From: Massariosphaeria phaeospora | Lineage: Eukaryota; Ascomycota; Dothideomycetes; Pleosporales | Direction of reading: 5' to 3' | Length of the DNA: 64,000 bases | Assembly: GCA_011032825.1 (NCBI GenBank) | Contig: JAADJZ010000031.1 | Coordinates: 124,001 to 188,000, forward strand | Shown: piece after piece, positions 41,164-51,747 of the stretch | Position numbering within the stretch: the first letter of the stretch is position 1 | Layout of the letters: every line of letters begins with the position of its first letter | Translations under genes and position numbers: made by a program | The notes under the pieces: model-generated | Database searches by the model: none | The model's input: the letters and a program-made list of their open reading frames with translations, nothing else | Told to the model about the DNA's origin: nothing

Positions 41164-41662
41164 TGTGGGTCGTGTTGTCATCAGCCTGTTCTCTGTGGGC
41201 TCACGAATAATGTGCGGCTGGTTTGAACTACGAACGCCTAGGTGGTGGTCAAACTAGTATCAATGCAAGAATATTCACGTATTTGAATTACTGGTTTCGA
41301 ATCAAGGGCATCGCATCACTGAACTCACTGAACTCACTATCTTCGCAGTCATAACGACTCATTTGATTGGACTGTCAATAACATCCCAGATGTCAATTGA
41401 GTGGGTCCGGGACTTCTTGTTTATGTCGTCTCACGTTCTTCGAGTTGTCCGTTCTTCGAGTTGTCATGTGTTCTGCGATGTGGGGATGGCACTTACATTT
41501 CTATCACTTTGTAAGTCATTCATATAATGATAATGATATCAATTCTTGTATTCTGGGCAGGGGCTCTCTCCCAAACCTACACTCAGTAGGTTAGGTTAGA
41601 TCGGAGAGGACTCGCCCATTATCTTATCTCGCACAAGCAGCTGGTCTGGCCCGAAATCGCAA
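41164..41662. other. Intergenic between convergent genes
   Basis: About 500 bases lie between the stop codons of the sugar porter and the convergent orphan gene. They contain a short doubled ACTGAACTCACTGAACTCACT near 41318 and no supported gene. Confidence 0.6.
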
Positions 41663-42448
41663 TCAGCGCCGTCTAAGCGACGCGAAAATCTGCTCCGTTC
41701 GAGTTCGCGGAGCCAGAACCTGCGTCCAGTTCTCTTCAGCGCGCGGAGGCGGCGTCTGCAACTTCCAAACAATGGCCCGCGGATTGCGGCCATCTGCATC
41801 GCACACGAGGTGCTTGTACCAATGGTCATAGCGATCGATTTCTACGGCCAGCATCGCGTGTTGCGTGCTTAGCACCTCCCCGTCGTTGTAGCGCACCTCG
41901 ACGCGCATCAAGGCGCGGTGGTCGCGCATCCGGTTCTCGGGGAACTTCATGCACTTGAAGTACATGTTGATGTTGCTGCAGATGGTGCTGAGATCGGGGC
42001 GCGCGCGGCGGCGACGGTTGCCGGTGAGTGTGGCGTCTGCGGCGTCCGCGGCGTCGGTCCCGTCGTTGATGTAGTTGACGTAGACGTAGTCGATGTGTGG
42101 GTCCAGCGCTAGCAGTATGTTGTCGAGAAAGCCGCTGAGACCTTCAGCCGTTGGGTCGATCTTGGAGTAGGTGATGGTCAGATGGAGCTCCTTGGTCGAC
42201 GCGTAATCAGTGGGCGCGCGGATCTCGGGCTGGATGTAGGAGAACCGCTTGATGAGGTCGGCGTGGTGCTTCTTGATGTCCTCAATCATCTCACGTTCAT
42301 ACTCTTCCTTGGTTTGGCGGTTGATGAGACGGGTGTGGTGGAGGCGGTCGGGAGGTGACCCTGTCGATGGGACAAGGTACTGGTATACCGCTACCCGCAG
42401 CTCAGCTGGCTGGTTGAGGAAGGGTGAGTTCGAGTTTTGGTCTGCCAT
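41663..42448 (-). CDS. Hypothetical protein, fungal F-box-like/2EXR-type family
   Basis: The frame encodes 261 residues. Near the start it has FLNQPAELRVAVYQYLVP, the L-P/Q-x-E-L/I-R-x-x-[IV]-Y-x-x-[LV] signature that opens many fungal F-box-like or 2EXR proteins. The rest is mixed alpha/beta without a motif I recognise. Such genes are expanded and poorly characterised in Dothideomycetes. A role as substrate adaptor is conceivable but not supported by any further signature here. Confidence 0.65.
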   Translation of the reverse strand: MADQNSNSPFLNQPAELRVAVYQYLVPSTGSPPDRLHHTRLINRQTKEEYEREMIEDIKKHHADLIKRFSYIQPEIRAPTDYASTKELHLTITYSKIDPTAEGLSGFLDNILLALDPHIDYVYVNYINDGTDAADAADATLTGNRRRRARPDLSTICSNINMYFKCMKFPENRMRDHRALMRVEVRYNDGEVLSTQHAMLAVEIDRYDHWYKHLVCDADGRNPRAIVWKLQTPPPRAEENWTQVLAPRTRTEQIFASLRRR

Positions 42449-42856
42449 GGTTGAATGAATAGTTGAATGGTTGAGAAGGAAGGAACGCTCTCGTGGTATA
42501 AATACCAGGGGGAGAACGCTAGTTTACTCATTGTTTACTCATTGTGCGCAGGATGCTTCACAATGTATCTGCTTCAAAAGACCAATTGTAGTAGGTAAAT
42601 GTAAGATTGTTGGGAGTATTGACTTGTTTGGAAATAGCATTGCGCAATACCCATGATCGACAAGAGTGAACCTATTCGCCCGTAAGCTCTTTGCAATATC
42701 GATTTATGCATACGAATTGTCCAGAGATTGTGCTGATGAAGACTTACTCTACATTGTGACCGCATGTCCCGGATTTGGAAACAGCCTTTGCGCAATAGTA
42801 CATGTGCAAATCCGGGCGTGAATACCTAGGTACACTAGAAGGAGCCGGCACGGAAT
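42449..42856. other. Intergenic, no gene supported
   Basis: The promoter of the orphan gene and the 3' end of the HET gene lie here. I see no motif or frame worth annotating. CGCAATACCCATGATCGAC and CGCAATAGTACATGTGC-like words recur weakly near 42645 and 42790. Confidence 0.45.
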
Positions 42857-44734
42857 CTAGCAGAGCGTAATATCCTCGAGCGTCGGATCGCCTTTCATGT
42901 ATTCTCCATCCATTATTCTATGGACATGTGCCTCACCTACTAGCGACCAGTGGCTGTCCACGGTTCCCCTACGCACAATGTACGGGACGCGTGCGCCCAG
43001 GAATATCGCAACGAGATCGCCGCGCTGTGCATCTGCAGGGCAAACCCCCACATATCCAGTCAGTGTTAGGAACGGCCTACTGTCATTCATATGAAGTCCA
43101 AGACTGCGTGTCTTGATGCGTGGGTTCATCGTCTTCGTCTCCATTCGTTTTACGTCGAAGACTGTGATAACCAGCCTTAATATGTGAGTTAGGTGGTGCT
43201 CGACTGACTTGACAGACCACCAAACCCGTGAGGCAGGTGTTGCTAATCAGTAGACGCCATTCGGCCTCAGCTCTTTCTGTTATGTCGTACCTGACGCTTC
43301 GAGAAAGGTATAAGGAGGTGTCGCTGAAGTATTGTCGCGCAGCCTCGTAATCGAAGGCATCATCTATGCCCAGTTCCCAAGTCTGTCCAACCTCTTCGAT
43401 TGAATCAACCAAGACGCCCCTAAGCGTAGTTACTCGAGAGAAAGTACGTTCACCAGCTGCGACCATGGAAAGAGAGTCTCCATATCTGCTGCACTTGTTT
43501 GATACCTCGAACAGTCTTTTTTCGTCCCATACTGACCAAGGCTTTCGGTTCATAGCTGACCAGTCTGGAACCCAAGATGGAAGATCCGGACATACATTCC
43601 GTTTTCGACAAAGAGAAAGTATATCGTCATGCCCATGCTCCAGTAGCAGTCTGGCTACCATAGTATACGCATCTTCGCAAGACAGGCTATAGTTAGGGAT
43701 AAGCTTTTTGGCAGCATGATCGTTGGCGATGCCGAGTAAAGCGTAGACACGATCTCTAGGGTCGCTTGCCCCAATTCTCTCATAGCTGGAATCGACTACG
43801 TTGGCGATGTAGAGCAGAGTTTTGGGACTGTTGCCTCGACCGCCGAGTGTTTGTCGTCGTATGCCAAGCAACTAAGTCGGGAAACGGTCCTGGATTTCGC
43901 TTGCTAAACAGATGTTTCTTTTCACCTCGCGGGCTTTTCAAGGCGACGCCATTGAAAATGTGGACATAGAATGTTACAGCCCAGTGGATTTGCGAAGTCG
44001 ACCTCTCCTTGACCACAACGGAAGACCGCAGTTTTGGCATTTGCGCATTTTTGTATGCACCAGATTCGTTTGAACCACGCTCGCTTTCCGAGGTCAGACA
44101 TAATCCACCAAAACGGATACCCGCCATTAAGCCACTTTGTGAGGTGCTCGTTCGCTAGCTCGACAGCCTTTCTTTTAGTACGAGATGCGGCCGAGTCGGC
44201 AGGTTCATCAAGTTCATACGATGCCGCTTCAACGCTGGTCAGATTCCACATGCCCATATCTAATAAGCGGCTTCCAAGTTTACGGATCTCCTGCATTGTA
44301 CAGTCGATTCGCGGCGTAGATGGGCCGAGCCATATGATTACTTGACCGGCTGAGCTGTAGATGCGTTCCATGAGTTGGACTTGGGCGGTCTTTTCGATTG
44401 CATCTTGCTGATTGATGCAGACCTGATGGATCCAGACGATTGTTTCTTCATAGTCTCGCTGTAGGTTCTCAAGGGCGACGGCGACACTCTCCGTTACGCG
44501 TGTGGATTTCCCGTCAATGGTAATTTCGTTGGCTAAATTCGAATCTCCCCAACAATAGGATAACGCAACGTATTCGCTGCTTGACCGAAGAGAATCGTGG
44601 AACAGACCGTAGGCGACCAGACCCCGAGTAGATATGCCGGGTTTCTTCGGAGGAATGCGGAGGAGCCGAATCTGATCTGTGGAGATGGACAAAGGGCGGT
44701 ACTTGAAGGTGGGCGGACGGCCCAGCAGGAACAC
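42857..44734 (-). CDS. HET-domain (heterokaryon incompatibility) protein, possibly frameshifted
   Basis: The N-terminal part (44734 to about 44000) shows FKYRPLSISTDQIRLLRI, YVALSYCWGD, and IVWIHQVCINQQDAIEKTAQV with MERIYSSAGQVIIWLG. These are the three conserved blocks of the HET domain. The middle part (about 43870-43214) reads GASDPRDRVYALLGIAN, and the C-terminal exon (43161-42857) reads VGEAHVHRIMDGEYMKGDP, the usual HET ending. A 52-nt intron at 43213-43162 (GTCAAG donor, CTAAC branch, CACAG acceptor) joins the last two. Between the first two parts the frame changes near 43990-44010, and another intron is probably present near 43830-43930. An alternative 5' exon starts at 44813 (MENQGVAGSEDPF). 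HET proteins trigger non-self recognition death in fungi. Confidence 0.8.
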
Positions 44735-45436
44735 TCGTATCGAAGACTGACACCCGGATCTCGTCGAGGCTGTAAAACGGGTCCTCTGAGCCTGCTACTC
44801 CTTGATTCTCCATAGGGAATCGATATTTAGAAATGCTGTACTAGAGAAGACCAGGAACGACGAAATGGCGCACAGAGTATGTCGTAGATGTAGTATAGAA
44901 AGTGCTAGACATGGCAAATCGAATGCTTGAATGCTTACTAGGCATATGATAGGGGTGGGAATGGTACATACATATACTGTAGATGAAACTGACAGACTGG
45001 CTGGATATTTAATGGCGGTGGCTGAGCACTTAGTTGTCGCGCTTAGCTCATCGTAGGGCTCACTAATACGAGTGTTATTGCACAAACAGTGGCCAGTCGT
45101 CATAGAACCACGACATTACCTACCTAGGTACACCTGGGCAGACCGATGGATGCGGATTGTTGACGGATGGGAAGGATGGGAAGGATGGGTGGAAGGTGCA
45201 GCCGAGGCTACCGAAAACGGCGGTTGTGCTTACATAATGGCGATCGGCACAAGGAAGGCGCGTGTGGACTACAACTTTCCTCCACCGTCGCATACACCAC
45301 CACCATTCACATCCACCTGTGACCCTTCACCCTTAAGCGCTTGCTAGCCCCGACGGACTGGATACGAACAGCCGAATTACATCGCCCCTGGACATGTTAA
45401 TTCTATAGCACACAGCGCGTCGGGCCGGTATCCAAC
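44735..45436. other. Intergenic between HET gene and telomere-protein candidate
   Basis: This divergent spacing holds both promoters and possibly a short first HET exon (44813-44787). A threefold GGATGGGAA-like run lies near 45166-45190. Confidence 0.5.
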
Positions 45437-48400
45437 ATGGAGCGCATACCAATTGCCCAGCTCACGCCCCAGCTCCGCGACGCGCAGTCGAAAGAGTTCC
45501 GAGGTGTTGTGACTCTGGTCTGGCCATACTCGTCGTCGGCCCGCCAATTTGCACTGCTACTTGCGGAGCCCGACCTACGTCTGCGCCGCCGGAAGGGCCA
45601 GGTGCGAATTCGCTTCTCGGGATCGAGTGCCAAAGCACTTGCAGCAACATGCGTGGGAATTGGGGACGAGGTCGTGCTGGGCTTACGAGGCGCGCAGTTC
45701 GTGCAGCATGGCACCGTCAGCACCCCCGGAAAGAGCATAGACTGGGAGCTCTCGTATGAGCAAACTATTGTAGCACAGGTATTGTCCCACGTAGTAGGCT
45801 TCGGCTTGGGACAGGATGCTAACTTGCGTACGGGTATTTCGCCAGGGATCGGAACCTACGAACCTGGACCTCATCGATGCCGCCCCGACACCTACACGGC
45901 GATCGCCAGTCCGCCAGCAGCCGCACACGACCCTCGATGGAGCTCCGCAATGGTCCTCCCCCGCCTTCCTCAAACGCGCACGCCTTTCGAATGACCCGTT
46001 TTTCGAGGCTGGATATGACCCACTGCTGGATGAGCCTCGAGATGAGCATGACACCAAGCGGCGGAGGAAATCCTATCGGGACTGGAAGGTTTGGTCCTAT
46101 TCAGCCAGGACACCATCACCAGAGAAGGAAGAGGCCGGGACCGAAGACGCGTACGATGGTGTCGAAGCCTCGCCAAGTCGCCCAACACAGCTCCCGGAGA
46201 CTCCAGTATCTCCGATCAAGCCCGTTATATTTTCAGTCGCGGGTCTACCATTGCCAGACACCGAGGAAGACGCCACCGAAGAGGACCAACCCGAACAACT
46301 GGTGCATGTGGTCGAAAGCTCTATCGACGATGACGATCATGTACCCGAGGCAGATCCGCCGCCGAAGACTGCCCCAGACGACTTCGTACGAGATGCCGAC
46401 TACTACGATCTCTATGCGGGACCTGATGAGTTGCCGCCGTCGAGTCCGCAGCAGGTTGCTTATTGGGGGGACACTGAGCCAAACACTGAAGAAGAGGAAG
46501 ATGACGAAGAGGAAGATGACGAAGAGGAAGAGGAATCTGAAGCAGAGCAAGACACTGCACTGGCGGATCACGATATGGGAGACCTCAGCGCAACTGAAGC
46601 TGATACTGACGTACCCGAGTACCAAGGGTTACAGCAACAGTCACCGGACGACGTTCAATCCATATCTGGAGGCGATACGTCTGAAGAGGCGGAGCAACAG
46701 GCTCTGAGCTCGACAGAAGAAAACACGTCCATCGAGATAATGGTGCAAGAGGAAGGCGAGGATGAATTGGAACGTCGGAATCGAGAGCGATCGGGGACTT
46801 ACGAAGATCCGATACTGCTAGATAATGCGCCTCAAATCATCATGCCTCCACCGAATCTACCGGCGTTGCAAACGGACTTTCGATCCGCTCCCGTCTCTGG
46901 GACGTGCACTCCAATCGGCGAAGAGCCTCAAAGCCCGACACTCAAGCCTCTTGATTCGTCTACGCTACCGCTACCCTCGCCGTTTCCTGGTGAAAAAGGA
47001 ACAAACGCCACGTCCTACCTCGACCCTAGTTTGGACCAAGATTTGGCGCAATCAGAGATAGACGCAACACAAGCGTCAGAGCCCCAAAGTGAAGGCAGTT
47101 ATATCGAAGAGTCGAGTTTCTATAGCTCCGTTGGCCCTTCCAATCCTCTGACATTCCACCCAACCCATGAGTCTGCCTTTACCGATGTCCGTTTTCCCTT
47201 CGGCTTGGACGGGACTGCTTTCTCGCGCCCACGCACGATGTCTCCCTCTCCAAGACCACAGGACGATGCTTTTGCAAGTGCTTACCCGATAGAGCTTGAC
47301 GACGTAGGTGCTGTAGAGGTGCCCCAATTTTCTCAGGAAGAGGACGAATCAACGGTTGCCTACGAGGACGATATCACACCACCACAAGGGCTATCAGTCT
47401 CTATTCAGCAAGAGGTGGTGCTACAGCACAGCATCAGCGATGAGCACATTCCCAATGTCTTTGATGAATTCACTAGTCAGGACTTGGACGTTGCCTTCCA
47501 TGAGTCCAATGTCTCTCCTACGTTCGTTGAGTATCCCGATGGACTACATAATCATCAAGCCGAAACCACTGAGCACTCGCTAGCCGGGCCTGAAGTGATT
47601 GTGCTTTCGTCTGGTTCGGAATCCGACAGTGATGGCGAGCCGGACCTAGACGATGACGTGGAAGAAGGTCCTGGCGCAATTGATGAAGATGAGCATGATT
47701 ACCATGTGGATGAGCTGAGTACGGAAGATGAGGATGATGGAGGGGATAATGTAGGCAATCCCTTCATCGAAGAAGAAGAGCCCAACTCTGGAGATCTTGA
47801 ACAGTATGCGTTGAAGGCTCAGACCCTCGATACAGAGACGGAACACAACATACAGAGCAGCCATCGATCTACGGCAACAACAGATGTCATTGATCTTGGA
47901 TCGCCATCCGAGGATGATAGCGAGAACGAGAGCCTCGCGGAAAAATCCTTAAACGATGCACGAGACATTCCGAGGTCGCAAGAAATTGAACAAGAGCCTC
48001 AAGACGACATATCTTTTACGGGTAACGATCTAGATGACGCACATGCCACCCAGAAGCGAGCTGCCGCAACGAAATTGAGTGAGTCAATGGCGGTCAATGA
48101 AGGACACGACCAAGCCCCTAAATTAACGATGCCTCACGGTACTTCTACTTACACGGCCTTCAACCAGGAGTCTGAAACAAGAGATACAACTGACCAGGAA
48201 GGACATCATATGATTAATGATGAGAACGGAGTGCCCGTAGAAACTGAAGATGAGATGTCTTATGCACTCTCTACTCACCCCAACACACAAGGTGCCCAAG
48301 TGCCGTTGTTCGATACTACGGTACACCACCTAGACTCAGACATCAAAATGGAGTCTATCGAGGAAGATATGCTCGATCAGTTCACTCAAGCAGAGCATGA

Positions 48401-50414
48401 TGTGCACATGCAGGAGGATGACAACGACTCCGTTGCTGGACCATCTGCCGAGTTGTTGATAGCCGTCCCAGAGGAAGGCCACAAGGTCGGGGAGTTGCTC
48501 CTCAAATCCGTTCCGGCAACCGGTCCCGCCCGAAATACTAGATCAAAAACTAAGCCGTCAATGTCGCCGGTAAAGGCAGAAACGCCAGCCCCCCAGCGTC
48601 AAACAAGTTCAAGGATGACGAATTTATCTCTTACCCCTACTACTCGAACGACCCTTTCCCAAATCAATGCCAGGTCATCACTGAGCGTGTCAACAACTAA
48701 AGAATCAATGTCTTATTCTCCATATAGCCTTCGCTCTCCTACTAAGAGAACCATATCGCCTGCTGCCTCTCCAAGGCGGAGGAGTCCTCGCAACCGGTCC
48801 GCTAAAGTCGAGATAGACGTACTGTCGTCGCCTTCGGTGGATGCTCTAGACCTGCCTGACATGAGTTTCGGACCATCCCAAGAACTCGGTACCTCACAAG
48901 GGAAATTCTCCAATGTCTTATTCGTGAGGGATTCGGAGGAGGATAGCCTACATTCTGAGCATTCCATCTCTACGAACCAATTCTCGGATGATCGGGATGG
49001 TGTGCAGCCAGCTGTGGTTGGTCGACTTTCAGAGACCGCTTTCCTCAAGCCTCCTTATCTGAAATACCGACCTTTACCTAAGGATACGGCAAATAGCGGT
49101 AAGACTCAGTGGAGGGCAAAGTCCCAGATGGGGATACCCGCGTATGACAGGACACCACCGCAACCAAACTTCTCTTTTATCACCCAGCCGCCTTCGAGTA
49201 GTCCTTCGAGAAGACAGCAATCCACGGCAGATGTAAAGACAGCTCCCAGTATTCCAAGGCACGACGTATATGAGCTATCATCGGACCAGGACGCTGAGAC
49301 ATCTGAAGACGACCTTGCAGAGGACGTCACTCTTAAAGCCGTTGACGGTCTGGATCAAGTTGAATATCCGCAGTTACCGTCCACAGGTGAAGGTGCTCAG
49401 GTTCCGAGCTCACCACCAACAAGCCTGGAGGAGCGGCCGTTCAGCCCGTTGCCAGTAGCTCCGCAAGTGCGTGCTTCTATCACTCAACAATCGGCGGCGA
49501 ACAGCAACATGCCCATCACTCCCGAGGCAACGCAACACTCGTTCCTCGGCTCGCAACCAACGCTCCCAGCCGGCCACCAGGAGCAAAGCCTTCCCATGAC
49601 CCCCAAACTCTCCCAGACGACTTCAGCAGGCACTCGGTCTTTCCCAGCCATGCCGGGAATGGACCAAGTCACCGAAGAGCTGCCTGCAGCAACCGTCAAC
49701 GCCGCCTCCCCCGAGCGGTCCCCATCCATCTACTCCGAAGACCTCTCCGACTCCGACGACTCCGCCACGCTCGTCGCGAAGAACACCTCTCCGTCCATCG
49801 GCCTATCCACCAACGTCGCCTACTACACGCCCCTAACAGACATGATCTACTTCCTCAACCGCTCCTCGCAATTCCACTCATCCGCCAACCCGGACGTACT
49901 CGGCGTCGTGACCGCCAGCACCACGCCCGCCAAGCAAGCCGACAAAGGCGCCAAACACTGGTCCACCACGCTGCACGTCACCGACCTGTCGCTGTACCCC
50001 GCCGCCACGACGGTGCAGTGCTTCCGCGCGTACCGCGAGGCGCTGCCGGTTGCGGACATGGGCGACGTGGTGCTGCTGCGCGCGTTCCAGGTCAAGTCGC
50101 TGAACCGCCAGCCTGTGCTGCTGAGTGGGGAGCAGAGCGCGTGGTGTGTTTGGCGGTATGGAAAGCCGGTGTGGGGGGCGAAGAGGGGCGCGTTTGGCGA
50201 GGTGAGGGCCAGGGAGGAGGTCAAGGGGCCGGCGGTTGAGAAGGGCGAGGGTGAGTGGAAGGAGGTGGAGATTTTGAGAAGGTGGTGGCTGAATACGGTT
50301 AAGCGGGGGCTGGAGGAGAAGGATGCGAGTGAGGTCAATACCCGAGCGAAGGGAAAAGCCAAGGCTAATGGCGTTAATGGGTTCGAGGGGATCATTGGGG
50401 ATGCGGAGGTGTGA
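45437..50414 (+). CDS. Telomere ssDNA-binding protein candidate (Telo_bind/Cdc13-POT1-like)
   Basis: Two exons (45437-45778 and 45846-50414, intron 67 nt with TGCTAAC branch) encode 1636 residues. Exon 1 plus the splice gives an N-terminal beta-rich domain (EFRGVVTLVWPYSSSARQF, VRIRFSGSSAKALA) that looks like an OB fold. Residues about 115-1440 are disordered, very acidic, and full of SP/TP sites. The C-terminal domain at about 1445-1610 reads MIYFLNRSSQF, VLGVVTAST, STTLHVTDLSL, VQCFRAYREALPVADMGDVVLLRAFQVKS. That is the pattern of the Telo_bind OB fold (Pfam PF02765) of POT1/Cdc13-type proteins. It should bind single-stranded telomeric DNA in the nucleus. The middle region holds several SUMO-interaction-like motifs described under findings. 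Which yeast telomere protein it corresponds to is open. Confidence 0.8.
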
Positions 50415-50694
50415 GGCTTCTTCACGGTTCAGGATCATGATGAAAGACAAAAGTTTGAATCGGACACGGATGCAGACACCTATGCATGGCGGGGCATGAC
50501 GGATGCCTGTATAGATGTCCACCTGAAAGTCAGCATATCAAATCACAATATGTTGCTACTCATCATGTCCTGAAATGTCTGATTTTGATTTTAGATCAAT
50601 CTATAGGACCTGGTGACCTGTATCCGTTCCCAATTCATGCATCGTGTAGGTACTCGACCTCGAGAGGACATTGCAATTCGTAAGGGCAAGACGT
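50415..50694. other. Intergenic between convergent genes
   Basis: The 280-bp space carries the 3' ends of the telomere-protein candidate and the nucleoside diphosphate kinase gene, with nothing else recognisable. Confidence 0.6.
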
Positions 50695-51335
50695 TTACGG
50701 CTTCTCGTAGACCCAGTCGAAAGCGGCTGGCTTCCAGCTCTGGATCTCGGTCTCCTCGAACCAGAGGGCAATCTCCTTCTTGGCGTTGTCGACGGTGTCG
50801 CTGCCGTGGCACACGTTGCGGCCGACGTCCTGTGCGCGATGCAATCAGCATACAGTCCTTCATATATATTAGACAAGCTCCAGGGACGCAGACGTACAAG
50901 GGCAAAGTCGCCACGGATGGTGCCCGGGGCCGAGGCCAGCGGGTTGGTGGCACCGAGGATGGAGCGGCCCGTCTTGACGGCGTCGCGGCCCTCCCAGATC
51001 ATGGCGCACACGGGGCCCGAGCCCATGTAGGCAATTAGGCCCTGGAAGAAGGACTTCTCCGCCAGGTCGGCATAGTGCTCCTCCAGGTGCTTCTTGGAGG
51101 GCGAGACCAGCTTGATGCCGACGAGCTTGAAGCCGCGGTTCTCGAAGCGCGAGATGATGGGGCCGATGAGGCCGCGCTGGGTTGGGGTTAGCAAGACTGT
51201 ACATGGAAGAGGACGAGGGATCAACATACCTGCACGCCGTCGGGCTTGATGGCAATGAAGCTGTGCACACAATCGTCAGTGTCTCGAGTCCCGCAGCGCC
51301 GTGAGGCAGGCCACATACGTCTGCTCGGTCGTCAT
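50695..51335 (-). CDS. NDK1: Nucleoside diphosphate kinase
   Basis: Four exons (51335-51319, 51260-51230, 51176-50898, 50829-50695; introns 58, 53 and 68 nt) splice to 153 residues, the normal length of the family. The first two exons are only 17 and 31 nt and together encode [16 protein letters not shown], the conserved start. [20 protein letters not shown] follows, then [16 protein letters not shown], and across the last splice [24 protein letters not shown]. The last includes the active-site His in NVCHGSD, which becomes phosphorylated. The C-terminus is WVYEKP. The enzyme balances NTP pools by moving phosphate between nucleotides. The frame stays open for 51 codons upstream of the chosen Met. 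It shares about 412 bp of upstream DNA with the divergent glucosidase II gene. Confidence 0.95.
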
Positions 51336-51747
51336 CTTGGCGGATTGGCGGTCCTTTGCGGCGTGGGCTTCAATGTTCTGGCGGATGCGGGCTCTGTCTT
51401 TGGGGCCGAGTATCGAGAAGATGGGCGGGTCGGGGATGCCAGAGGGGAATGGGGAGGGAGAGGAAGCGGGAGAGGTCGAGGAGGACATGAAAATATAGGC
51501 TTGGCCTGGTGGGGGTTGGCGGGGTCGCGGTTGGTCGGGCTGGACTGGGCTTAGCGGTTGAGTTTGGACCCTGGCTACAACACTAACTTATGCGAGCCTT
51601 AGTCAGCCGAGCTGAGTTTCACACCTGGCGTCTGGCGAAGAGCCATGGAGACGGCTACGACGAGTGTGGCTGTTGTCGCTGCTCTCTTGTTTATCAGATT
51701 CCAAGCGTGTTTGAGCAATTGGTCAGGCAGCTGAGCTGTAGTCCAAT
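51336..51747. promoter_or_regulatory. Divergent promoter, NDK and glucosidase II genes
   Basis: Both start codons face outward here. Part of the left side (51336-51488) is an open frame continuous with the NDK gene and could be 5' UTR or an N-terminal extension. Confidence 0.5.
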
